A stretch of 64,000 nt of DNA from an uncultured Lachnospiraceae bacterium (GTDB taxonomy: Bacteria > Bacillota > Clostridia > Lachnospirales > Lachnospiraceae): NCBI GenBank assembly GCA_900319245.1, contig ONNQ01000011.1, positions 1 through 64,000 of the forward strand, read 5' to 3'. This document shows, one piece after another, positions 44,626-51,976 of this stretch. Positions within the stretch are counted from its first letter, which is position 1. Each line of letters begins with the position of its first letter. The notes under the pieces were generated by a model. That model had not been told where the DNA came from, made no database searches, and worked only from the letters and a program-made list of their open reading frames with translations. The position numbers and the translations under genes are program-made.

Positions 44626-45479
44626 ATTTTGACCACGTTGCCGGCCTCGGCCATGGTCTGCGCGATCACGTACATGTTTGTGATGCCGCCCACGCGCAGC
44701 TTGTCCTTGAGGCCATAGAAATCCAGACATGTGCCGCAGCTGAGGATCTCCACGCCCTGCGCTTCCAGCGCCTTGAGGTCCTCGATGGACTCGCTGCCCT
44801 CGGTCGTCATGCGCACGCCGCCGTTGAAGAAAAGCACGGTCTGCGGCAGCGCGTCCAGCTGGGTGAGGGAATAGAGGAAGCTCTTCATCAAAATTTTGCC
44901 CAGTTTGGGATCGCCGTTCCCCATCTCGGCGGAACCAATCGCAACGATCACCGGGCCGCGGGCGGGCGCTGCGCAAATCTGCTGAGCCTGCTCTTCAGCA
45001 GACAGGCTACTCTGTGCGCCGCCAGAAAGAGCCGCGCCACTCTGCGCTCCGCCCGAAAGAGCCGCACCACTCTGCGCTCCGCCTGTAGCAACTGCGCCAG
45101 AAAGAGCCGCGCCACTCTGCGCTCCGCCTGTAGCAACTGCACCAGAAAGAGCCGCGCCACTCTGCGCTCCGCCTGTAGCAACTGCGCCAGAAAGCCCCGC
45201 GCCACTCTGCGCTCCGCCTGTAGCAACTGCGCCAGAAAGCCCCGCGCCGCTCTGTGCCGCCGGCGCCCCTGCCGGCACGATCTCCACGATCCAGCAGCTG
45301 CCGTCCGCCTTCACATCCGCTGCCGCGCCCTTTTTCTGCGCCATTCTCTTAAGGTTCTCAACTGCCGCCTCGTTGTCCACCTGCACCTGCAGCGTCTCGC
45401 CGGCCTGCAGCGCATCCAGCGCGCGAATGGCCAGAATCACAGGCTGCGGACAGGGTTTTCCCTTCGCGTCTATAAACAT
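44622..45479 (-). CDS. yedF: YedF-like selenium metabolism protein (TusA + DsrE-like domains)
   Basis: A 285-residue two-domain protein. Residues 1-70 are a TusA/SirA-like domain with the CPxP motif (KPCPQPVILAIRALD, Cys10). Residues about 172-285 are a DsrE-like domain (PVIVAIGSAEMGNGD, then ILSCGTCLDFYGL). Two-domain proteins of this kind are markers of selenium metabolism, usually next to selD. The two domains are joined by an unusual 80-residue Ala/Gly/Ser linker made of 15-residue units (AQSGAALSGAVATGG). The start at 45479 has GAGGAG upstream. It is translationally coupled to the desulfurase gene. Confidence 0.92.
   Translation of the reverse strand: MFIDAKGKPCPQPVILAIRALDALQAGETLQVQVDNEAAVENLKRMAQKKGAAADVKADGSCWIVEIVPAGAPAAQSGAGLSGAVATGGAQSGAGLSGAVATGGAQSGAALSGAVATGGAQSGAALSGAVATGGAQSGAALSGGAQSGAALSGGAQSSLSAEEQAQQICAAPARGPVIVAIGSAEMGNGDPKLGKILMKSFLYSLTQLDALPQTVLFFNGGVRMTTEGSESIEDLKALEAQGVEILSCGTCLDFYGLKDKLRVGGITNMYVIAQTMAEAGNVVKI
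45009..45254 (-). repeat. 45-base minisatellite in the yedF linker
   Basis: Four nearly identical 45-base units are followed by about two truncated 27-30-base units, all in frame, encoding the AQSGAxLSGAVATGG linker. Differences between units are mostly single bases. Confidence 0.92.
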
Positions 45480-45643
45480 AATGCTTGCTCCTCTGCTGTC
45501 AACTATATTGTATGGCCAAGCCGTGCGCACCTTGGGACGTGCGTCTTGCACGTGCTTACGGTGTCCACTCGCCACATTCGTGTTACAATGACTCTACAGA
45601 GTTATTATATTCATGTACGATACATCGTGCATAGCAATTTTTT

Positions 45644-45655
45644 GACAAGCTTGTC
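45644..45655. promoter_or_regulatory. Palindrome between yedF and yqeC
   Basis: GACAAGCTTGTC is a perfect 12-base palindrome in the 272-base divergent gap between yedF and yqeC. TTGACA (45642-45647) overlaps it and could be a -35 box for yqeC, though the following -10 is poor (CTATAC at long spacing). On the other strand a TATAAT at 45604-45609 could serve yedF. Confidence 0.4.
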
Positions 45656-45751
45656 TCACATTACCTCTATACGATTGGTCAAAATACTCCCACCACAACA
45701 TTTGTACCAATCCCGTTCCCTGGCCTGTGAAATTGCCTGTGAGGTGCTCCC

Positions 45752-46720
45752 ATGACAAACGACGATAAACGAACATTGACCGCACAGGGCGGCCAACCTT
45801 TCTATTATGAACTTGCGCATGCGGCGCAGTCCTCTTTGCAGCCCGCCTCCTTGGCGGACGCACTCGGCGTGCGCCCCGGCATCACGGCCATCATCGGCAG
45901 CGGCGGCAAAACATCGCTCCTCCGCTCACTTTCCCGCGACCTGTCTCACGAACTGCCCAGCGAGGTGTCCCGCGAGATGTCTCACGAACTGCCCAGCGAG
46001 GTGTCTCGCGAGATGCCCTGCGAGATGCCCTGCGAACAGGCCCGGCAACTCTCTCACGGATCCTCCCACAGCCGATCGGGCCGCGGCAGCCGCATTCTTC
46101 TGACAACCACCACACACATCCTGCCATTTCAGGATCTGCCGTGTCTGCGGGTCTCATCGGAAGAGACTTCTTCCTGGGTGCGGGAGCAGCTTGCCGAATT
46201 TGATGTATCTGTGAAGGAAGTCTGTTTTGGAAGTGGGCTTTTACCAGAGAATAGTGACTCCCGTTTATCTTTCAACCCCAAACTCTCCGCGCCGGGATTT
46301 CCCCTGTATGAGCTGCTGCCTGCGGCGGACTATATTTTGACAGAGGCGGATGGGGCCCGGCATCACTATATGAAGGCGCACGCGCACTACGAGCCGGTGA
46401 TTCCGGATCGGTGCGGGCGGACGATTCTGGTCATAGGGGCGCAGGGATTCGGGATGAAAGTGGCGGAGGCGGTGCACCGGCCGGAGCTTTTCTGCCGGTT
46501 GACCGGAACGCAGCCAGGCGACATCGTGACGCCGGCCCTCTATGCAGAGTTCCTGCGACGGGAAGTGGAAGGTGGACTCGCTTTCGACTGTATCCTCATG
46601 AATGGGGTCAGTTGCGAGCAAAGACGTGATTGCGCGGCAGAATTTGCCGCAGAATTTACAGAAAAAATGGCAGGCCAATTCAGCGGGCCCGTCGTCCTGG
46701 CGGCGCTCCCGCTGGCGTGA
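45752..46720 (+). CDS. yqeC: YqeC-like selenium cofactor biosynthesis protein
   Basis: A 322-residue protein of the YqeC family, a marker of selenium-dependent molybdenum hydroxylase systems. It shows LGVRPGITAIIGSGGKTSLL (a P-loop-like motif, residues about 39-57), ILLTTTTHI, and LTEADGARHHYMKAHAHYEPVIP. Its biochemical activity is unknown. Between the P-loop helix and the next strand, residues 65-100, lies a 36-residue insertion made of SHELPSEVSREM twice and a diverged third unit. The start has GAGGTG 5 bases upstream. It is the only plus-strand gene of the module. Confidence 0.9.
   Translation: MTNDDKRTLTAQGGQPFYYELAHAAQSSLQPASLADALGVRPGITAIIGSGGKTSLLRSLSRDLSHELPSEVSREMSHELPSEVSREMPCEMPCEQARQLSHGSSHSRSGRGSRILLTTTTHILPFQDLPCLRVSSEETSSWVREQLAEFDVSVKEVCFGSGLLPENSDSRLSFNPKLSAPGFPLYELLPAADYILTEADGARHHYMKAHAHYEPVIPDRCGRTILVIGAQGFGMKVAEAVHRPELFCRLTGTQPGDIVTPALYAEFLRREVEGGLAFDCILMNGVSCEQRRDCAAEFAAEFTEKMAGQFSGPVVLAALPLA
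45944..46051 (+). repeat. 36-base in-frame repeat in yqeC
   Basis: Two almost identical 36-base units (45944-45979 and 45980-46015) and a diverged third (46016-46051) encode SHELPSEVSREM twice and PCEMPCEQARQL. Confidence 0.9.
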
Positions 46721-46737
46721 CCCATTCTCCTACAAGG

Positions 46738-46860
46738 TCATTTCATCTCGATCGTGATCTGCAGCATTGCCTTTTCCTCCTCGCTTTCTGAATCCTCAAT
46801 TTCCTGTGTTGTATACGTACCTGCGGACACACTCTCTTCTCCTTCTGCCTCCTGCTGCAT
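46738..46860 (-). CDS. Small acidic hypothetical peptide
   Basis: A 40-codon frame, Glu-rich (EEKAMLQITIEMK at its end), convergent with yqeC. An AAGGA lies about 9 bases before the ATG at 46860. It follows the small membrane protein gene closely. Longer starts upstream overlap that gene. I recognise no family; it may not be a gene. Confidence 0.25.
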   Translation of the reverse strand: MQQEAEGEESVSAGTYTTQEIEDSESEEEKAMLQITIEMK

Positions 46861-46909
46861 GGCCTCCATTCCTTGTCGATATATCAAGCAATAATGGCCG
46901 TTTATAGAT

Positions 46910-47137
46910 TCACACGACTCTGCCTGCCAGGGCAGCAATTCCTGCGATGCCGATGATCACAATCAGCGGCAGGAAGGCAAGTGCCATGCCGAATGCTGCA
47001 ACTGAAAGGACGCCGAGCAGCACATAACCGATGATTCCAAACACGATGCCGAGCATCTTGCCCACTATTTTGAACAGGAATCCGGTCACTTTAAAAAGCA
47101 CAAACATCATTAAAACAAGAATCATAATTTCCATCAT
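46910..47137 (-). CDS. Small hydrophobic membrane protein
   Basis: A 75-residue protein that is almost wholly hydrophobic, with two or three predicted spans (MILVLMMFVLFKVTGFLF, GIIGYVLLGVLSVAAFGM and FLPLIVIIGIAGIAALAG). AAGGAGG lies 8 bases before the start, so it is very likely translated. It starts 38 bases after the MocA-like gene stop and may be in that operon. No family is recognised. Confidence 0.75.
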   Translation of the reverse strand: MMEIMILVLMMFVLFKVTGFLFKIVGKMLGIVFGIIGYVLLGVLSVAAFGMALAFLPLIVIIGIAGIAALAGRVV

Positions 47138-47175
47138 TATTGAGTCCTCCTTGACTATCTATTCATAGACTTTTG

Positions 47176-47988
47176 TCAAATTCTTCTGCGATCACAGGGT
47201 CGCCCTATGATCGCTCCCTCGCACACTGCCTCCAATTCTGCCAGTGCCTCTGGCGTGTCCACGTCCATCAGCTCGTACGGGCTGCCGGCTTCCACAACCA
47301 GCACTTGCATTCCCGCGCCTCGCGCGGCTTCGTCTCGCAGCAAACTCGCACCGCCCCGGTTTCCTTCTAGCGCGCAAAGTGCGTCGAACATCGCTGCCGG
47401 GAACAAGATCGGATTTCCGCCCTCCTGCTTCCATCCCAACCTGCAGACTACGCATTTTCCAGCGTTCTCATTGCCAAAACACTGCTCTTTAGCACTTCCT
47501 TGGGCCTGCTTCCAAGCTTTTTCCCAAACTTGCAGCATCTTTCTTACAGACTCCTCTGTCAGAAGCGGCTGATCGCCCGCCACGAACAGGCAGGCATCCG
47601 GATTGTGCTGATTGTCCGTCTCATTCAAATTGCCCGATTTGTCCAGATTGCTCTGCACATCACGGCCAATCAGGCCATTCGAAGCGCCCCTGCTTCCAGC
47701 TGTCACCGCACACAGCCCTGCGCGAATTGTATCGCTGCGCAGCGCGCCGTCGTGCCGCACGCAGGGAATCTGCAAGTTCCTGCACAAGGCTTCCACCGCC
47801 GGCCAGCGGGTCACGACCACCATCTCACAGAATTCTTCTGCGGGGAGGACCTGCAAAACCCGCGCCAATACAGCCATCCCACCGAGCGGTGCAAGAAGCT
47901 TGCCGCCCCTCTGCGGGCCGAATCGCTTTCCCTCGCCCGAAGCCATGACGACGCATGCAATTTGAGGGTTCTTCTCGCTCATCTTCAT
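47176..47988 (-). CDS. MocA/MobA-like nucleotidyltransferase
   Basis: A 270-residue GT-A fold nucleotidyltransferase of the MocA/MobA type, which attaches a nucleotide to molybdopterin or, in this setting, may act in the selenium-dependent hydroxylase pathway. Motifs: IACVVMASGEGKRFG, KLLAPLGG, SDTIRAGL, ACLFVAGDQPLLT and GGNPILFPAAMF. Two insertions are visible relative to the family: about 30 residues (GSRGASNGLIGRDVQSNLDK and onward) before the GDQP strand, and about 15 residues (AQGSAKEQCFGNENAGK). The start shares TGATG with the yqeB stop; an ATG six bases on has a better AGGTG site. Confidence 0.85.
   Translation of the reverse strand: MKMSEKNPQIACVVMASGEGKRFGPQRGGKLLAPLGGMAVLARVLQVLPAEEFCEMVVVTRWPAVEALCRNLQIPCVRHDGALRSDTIRAGLCAVTAGSRGASNGLIGRDVQSNLDKSGNLNETDNQHNPDACLFVAGDQPLLTEESVRKMLQVWEKAWKQAQGSAKEQCFGNENAGKCVVCRLGWKQEGGNPILFPAAMFDALCALEGNRGGASLLRDEAARGAGMQVLVVEAGSPYELMDVDTPEALAELEAVCEGAIIGRPCDRRRI
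47190..47212. repeat. Palindromic element, copy 1
   Basis: GATCACAGGG and CCCTATGATC pair with one mismatch around TCG. It lies in the last codons of the MocA-like gene and supplies its final residues. A related copy is at 48949-48970. Confidence 0.6.
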
Positions 47989-48932
47989 CACCTGCGAAGC
48001 CTTCCGCTTCTCCACGCCTCAATCGCCATCAAAACACTGTTCCCTATACTTCTCGACTTATCCGAAATTGTAAAGCAGTTCTGCCGCTGATCCGGCCTGG
48101 GATCAATATCCGCCGCCTTCATGTGCACAGGAACGATCGTCCCGTCTCGAAGAATGCCCCGAAGGATGCCGGTCAGCGTCGCCTCTACCGGCACACGCTC
48201 TCCTTTTTCTGTCTCTACGAACGCGATCACATCGCCTTTGTTCACGCTGTCGCCAATTGCGCGAACACATCTGAAAACGCCGGCCGTTGTCGTATGCATA
48301 ACCCGGTCCGCCGCATGGCCGGCAATGGATCCCGGCACACCAGTATTGGGAAGTGCGCTTCCCGAGAGAATCAGCCGGCCCAGGTTGTGGCCGCGCATGG
48401 TCTCAATGACCACGTCCACGTCTGCGATGCTTCTCGCTGACATGCTTTCTGCTGCCGCCTCCGCGTTTTCCGGCTCGGCGCTTCCCAGCTCCGAACTCCC
48501 TGGCTCCGCGCTGTCTGCTTCCGCGCTTCCCGCAACAAATCCCGGTCCCAGCGCAATCGTAAGCGGTGCCATATCATGGTGCGTACCAAGATTTCTTTTG
48601 GCAAGGATCGCGTCCACGACGACCGTCGGCTGCAAAGTCCGAATAAATGATCCATCGGGGTCGACCATAACAGCCACTTTGCCGGAACTGATGATCTGCA
48701 GAGCCTCTTCCGTACTGTTCGCCAGGATTCCTTCCATGCCTTCAACCACAGCGCTTCCATCATATACGGCTTCGCTGATCGCAACTGCGTGGCGAATTGC
48801 CGTCGGCTGCGCGACCTCCAGCGCAATCACCGGATAGCCCGCCATCCACAGGGCGTAGATCACGCCGGTCGCCAGATCGCCCGCACCTCTCACAATAATC
48901 AACGAGTCTTCATTTTTAGTGCCATTTCCCAT
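47988..48932 (-). CDS. yqeB: YqeB/EF2563-family SDMH maturation protein
   Basis: A 314-residue protein of the EF2563/YqeB family found with orphan SelD and selenium-dependent molybdenum hydroxylases. Motifs: IIVRGAGDLATGVIYAL, EVAQPTAIRHAVAISEAVYDG, VVDAILAKRNLGT, ALGPGFVAG, VVIETMRGHNLGR, SALPNTGVPG, LRGILRDG and DIDPRPDQRQNCFTISDKSR. Its activity is unknown. Residues about 135-170 are a low-complexity insertion (GSAEADSAEPGSSELGSAEP) inside the otherwise continuous GPGF...DVDVVIETMRGH segment. The start has GGGAG 6 bases upstream. It is followed directly by the MocA-like gene. Confidence 0.92.
   Translation of the reverse strand: MGNGTKNEDSLIIVRGAGDLATGVIYALWMAGYPVIALEVAQPTAIRHAVAISEAVYDGSAVVEGMEGILANSTEEALQIISSGKVAVMVDPDGSFIRTLQPTVVVDAILAKRNLGTHHDMAPLTIALGPGFVAGSAEADSAEPGSSELGSAEPENAEAAAESMSARSIADVDVVIETMRGHNLGRLILSGSALPNTGVPGSIAGHAADRVMHTTTAGVFRCVRAIGDSVNKGDVIAFVETEKGERVPVEATLTGILRGILRDGTIVPVHMKAADIDPRPDQRQNCFTISDKSRSIGNSVLMAIEAWRSGRLRR
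48423..48530 (-). repeat. Low-complexity in-frame insertion in yqeB
   Basis: About 108 bases made of diverged copies of a GCTTCCGCGCTTCCC-like unit encode Gly-Ser-Ala-Glu-rich sequence that interrupts a conserved family segment. Confidence 0.7.
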
Positions 48933-48948
48933 CTCTGTCTCCCGCTTC

Positions 48949-48970
48949 GATCACAGGGTCGCTCTGTGAG
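48949..48970. repeat. Palindromic element, copy 2
   Basis: It starts with the same GATCACAGGGTCG as copy 1 and continues CTCTGTGA, giving paired TCACAG/CTGTGA arms. It is in the 52-base gap between yqeB and tcdA. Confidence 0.55.
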
Positions 48971-48984
48971 TTCACCCTGTGCGT

Positions 48985-49710
48985 TCACTGCCTTCCAAAA
49001 CCGATCAGGTCCTTCACCACCTCCGACGCGATCAGAAGGCCTGCGGCCGACGGCGTGAACGCCGAACTGCCCGGCACGTCCTTGCGGCCGGCCTCCGGGT
49101 CGGCCTCGATCCGGCCGAGCGGCTTCATGGGCTCTTCTTTGGAATAGACCACTTTGAGTTTTCGCACGCCGCGCTTTTTGAGCTCCCGCCGCATGACTCT
49201 CGCAAGCGGGTCCACCGACGTCTTGTAGATGTCCGCCACCTCGAATTTGGACGGGTCGAGCTTGTTGCCCGCGCCCATGCTGCTGATCACGGGGACGCCC
49301 GCCTGCTGCGCGCGCAGGATGATCTCGATTTTGGCCGTGACCGTGTCCACCGCGTCCACGACGTAATCGTACCGGCTAAAATCGAACTGGTCCGCCGTCT
49401 CGGGCAGGAAAAAGCACTTGCGCAGCGTCACCTGCGCCTCCGGATTGATGTCCGCGATCCGCTCCGCCATCGCCTCGGTCTTGTCCCGGCCGATGGTCTT
49501 CCAGGTCGCGATGATCTGCCGGTTCAGGTTCGTGACGCTGACCACGTCCCGGTCCACGAGCTCGAACGCCCCGACGCCGCTCCGCGCGAGCGCCTCCGCC
49601 ACATAGCCGCCGACCCCGCCGACGCCAAAAATCACCACCCTGCTGCCCCACAGCTTCTCCATCGCATCCGCGCCGAGCAGCAGCTCCGTCCGTGTAAACT
49701 GATTCTCCAC
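48985..49710 (-). CDS. tcdA: tRNA threonylcarbamoyladenosine dehydratase
   Basis: A 241-residue E1-like enzyme of the TcdA/CsdL/YgdL group, which cyclises t6A37 in ANN-reading tRNAs. Features: RTELLLGADAMEKLWGSRV, nucleotide loop FGVGGVGGYVAEAL, VDRDVVSVTNLNRQI, VDAVDTVTAKIEII and the PGSSAFTPSAAGLLIASEVV end. GTG at 49710 is taken as start because AGGAGG lies 8 bases ahead; the ATG at 49737 has no site. It lies upstream of yqeB but is not part of the known selenium set. Confidence 0.9.
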   Translation of the reverse strand: MENQFTRTELLLGADAMEKLWGSRVVIFGVGGVGGYVAEALARSGVGAFELVDRDVVSVTNLNRQIIATWKTIGRDKTEAMAERIADINPEAQVTLRKCFFLPETADQFDFSRYDYVVDAVDTVTAKIEIILRAQQAGVPVISSMGAGNKLDPSKFEVADIYKTSVDPLARVMRRELKKRGVRKLKVVYSKEEPMKPLGRIEADPEAGRKDVPGSSAFTPSAAGLLIASEVVKDLIGFGRQ

Positions 49711-49967
49711 TGTACAATCCTCCTGGCCGCTGTGCACTCATAGAATGAAACGTAATTGATTCATCAAAATTACATTTGTTTGCATATCGTTCTCCGCCAT
49801 TGTAGCATGTTTTCGCGCACGGATGCACAACCATGTGGTATACTGGTTGCAGCAAATACCGGCATCGCACAGCTATGATGCGTGCTGCGGGCGACAAACA
49901 GCAGTTTTGAATTGACGTAAAACCAGACCACATTGCATTACGAACACCTTAGGAGGTTTTACTGAAC

Positions 49968-50990
49968 ATGCGAAAACATGCTGTTATTTTTATGCTTATA
50001 ATGTCTCTCATCGCTGCGTGCCTGCTCGCAGGGTGCGCTGGCCGCGGCGATTCTTCCCACACGCCGTCTTCACAGGGCGAACCCTCTTCCGAGGAGGCGT
50101 CAGGCGAATCGAACGGTGCATCAACCACCCCGTCATCCGGAGCGCCGTCCGGCGAAGTATCCAACGAATCCGCTGTGAGCGATTGGGGCACGGCCGGCAA
50201 TTATGACGCCTCCACCACGTCCAATGCCTCCGCCGCCTCCACCTTCAGCCAGGTTCTGGTCGACCGGGAGGATCTGTATTTTGCCATCCGGGATGTGAAG
50301 GAGGACAGCGTTCTCGGCTACAGCTGGCAGGTCTATGTGGAGAATCGCACGGCCAAAAATCTGATGTTTTCTTTTGAGAAGGTGGCCGTCAACGGCGTCA
50401 TGTGCGACCCCTATTGGGCTGAAGTCATCGCGGCCGGCAAGAAAGGCAACTGCGAGATCATCTGGCTCCAGGATTCTCTCACGCAGCGGCAGATTGCGGA
50501 CATTCGCAAGGTCGAATTCACGCTGAACATCTATAACGACGACGATTATACCGAAGCGCCGCTCATGCACGACCCATTTACGGTCTACCCGACTGGGCAT
50601 GACACCTCCTCTTTCACGCCCGACAGGCGCACCCCCGCTGCGTCGGACCACGTCCTTGTCGACAACGACGATTGCACGGTCACCGTGACGAGTTTTGACC
50701 CTGGCAACAGCTGGGGCTATGTCATGCATCTCTACATCGTCAACAAGACCGACCAGGATCTGGTTTTCAGTGCGCAGAACATGTCGCTGAACGATACGGC
50801 GTGCGACGCCTACTGGGCGGAGATCGTCACGGCCGGCAACGCCGCCTATTCCGCCGTCCTGTGGGACAAGGGCCTGCTCGCAGAGAATGCGATCACAGAG
50901 GTCCGGGAAATCACCTTCCCGCTTTGTGTCTTTTCGGATCAAAACATCGCCGAACCTCTCGTCGACGAGACCTTCCGCCTCGCTCCGTGA
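49968..50990 (+). CDS. Lipoprotein with two copies of an immunoglobulin-like domain
   Basis: A 340-residue lipoprotein. The signal peptide ends LLAGC (Cys23), followed by a ~70-residue Ser/Gly/Glu/Thr linker. Two related ~120-residue domains follow: DYxxxVLVDxEDLYFAI...WQVYVENRTAKNLMFSFE with CDPYWAEVIAAGK, and HVLVDNDDCTVTV...MHLYIVNKTDQDLVFSAQ with CDAYWAEIVTAGN. The shared CDxYWAE motif makes the internal duplication clear. The start has TAGGAGG upstream. No function is recognised; cell-surface placement is clear. Confidence 0.85.
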   Translation: MRKHAVIFMLIMSLIAACLLAGCAGRGDSSHTPSSQGEPSSEEASGESNGASTTPSSGAPSGEVSNESAVSDWGTAGNYDASTTSNASAASTFSQVLVDREDLYFAIRDVKEDSVLGYSWQVYVENRTAKNLMFSFEKVAVNGVMCDPYWAEVIAAGKKGNCEIIWLQDSLTQRQIADIRKVEFTLNIYNDDDYTEAPLMHDPFTVYPTGHDTSSFTPDRRTPAASDHVLVDNDDCTVTVTSFDPGNSWGYVMHLYIVNKTDQDLVFSAQNMSLNDTACDAYWAEIVTAGNAAYSAVLWDKGLLAENAITEVREITFPLCVFSDQNIAEPLVDETFRLAP

Positions 50991-51158
50991 CTTCGCAATT
51001 TTCAACGGCGGCTAACCTGTGGTATGATAGTGCCAACATCGAAGGGGCCCCGCATCAAAGGCCGTATGACAGTTCGACCATTTGGAGTATTTTGACATAG
51101 AGGACAGTCGTTGGAGGAACGAAAGCAGGTCGTTCGCTCCGAAATGAGAGGAGAAAAA

Positions 51159-51692
51159 ATGAAAAAGATTCTGGTTGTCATCGATATGCAGAATGATTTT
51201 ATTGACGGCGCGCTGGGCACGCCCGAGGCGGTTGCCATCGTGGAAAATGTGAAGGCCAAGATCCGCAGCTATCCCAAGGAGAACGTGTTCGCGACGCGCG
51301 ATACGCACCACAAGTATTATATGGATACGCAGGAAGGCCGCAACCTGCCGGTGCCCCACTGCATCCGCGGGACAGACGGCTGGGAGATTCGCCCCGAGAT
51401 CGCCGCGCTCATTTTCCCCGATCACGTCGTTGACAAACCTACCTTTGGCAGCACCCAGCTGGCCAAGCTGATGGAGATTCTGGAGCGCCGCGAGGAGGAT
51501 GGAATCGAGATCGAGCTGGTCGGTCTCTGCACCGATATCTGCGTCGTTTCCAACGCGCTCCTGCTCAAGGCCTCCATGCCGGAGACGCCGATTTCCTGCG
51601 ATGCGTCCTGCTGCGCCGGCGTCACGCCCGCCAAGCACGAAGCGGCGCTGGAGACCATGCGCTCCTGCCAGATCAAGATTCTGAACGCTTGA
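51159..51692 (+). CDS. Isochorismatase-fold cysteine hydrolase
   Basis: A 177-residue hydrolase of the isochorismatase/nicotinamidase family. The triad is visible: Asp9 in VVIDMQNDFIDG, Lys93 in VDKPTFGS, and Cys128 in GLCTDICVVSNAL. Metal-ligand-like Asp48 and His50 are in ATRDTHHKYY. Nicotinamidase (PncA) is plausible but not certain. The start at 51159 has AGGAG at 6 bases. A TATGAT at about 51022 could be the -10 box; a terminator follows the gene. Confidence 0.88.
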   Translation: MKKILVVIDMQNDFIDGALGTPEAVAIVENVKAKIRSYPKENVFATRDTHHKYYMDTQEGRNLPVPHCIRGTDGWEIRPEIAALIFPDHVVDKPTFGSTQLAKLMEILERREEDGIEIELVGLCTDICVVSNALLLKASMPETPISCDASCCAGVTPAKHEAALETMRSCQIKILNA

Positions 51693-51726
51693 TCCGGCTG
51701 CGCGATTCCAACAACACACAACAACG

Positions 51727-51762
51727 AAAAAAACCGACTGTAGGGAGCAGTCGGTTTTCTTC
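51727..51762 (+). terminator. Terminator after the cysteine hydrolase gene
   Basis: AAAACCGACTG pairs perfectly with CAGTCGGTTTT around TAGGGAG, with T runs after it. It lies about 40 bases past the stop. Confidence 0.9.
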
Positions 51763-51976
51763 ATAGGGGATGTTTAATATTTAGGGGGGTAATTTATGAA
51801 TGAAGCTTTGTATTGCTTACATGATGAATATACCATCCGCCATCTTTGTGCAATAGATAATTTTTTGACAAAGTTTCGGTCTTTTTTGACTTTTTGTTAT
51901 TTTTATAGCAATTTTTTTGTTCTTGCGCTCCCCGCTGCAAGATGGTAAAATGCGACAAATAACGAAAGGAATACAT

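Noticed and set aside
44626-44976. A longer N-terminus for the desulfurase starting at 44976
   Set aside because: It would lie wholly inside yedF in another frame and read as Arg/Gly-rich sequence; the ATGA overlap with the yedF stop gives the natural start.
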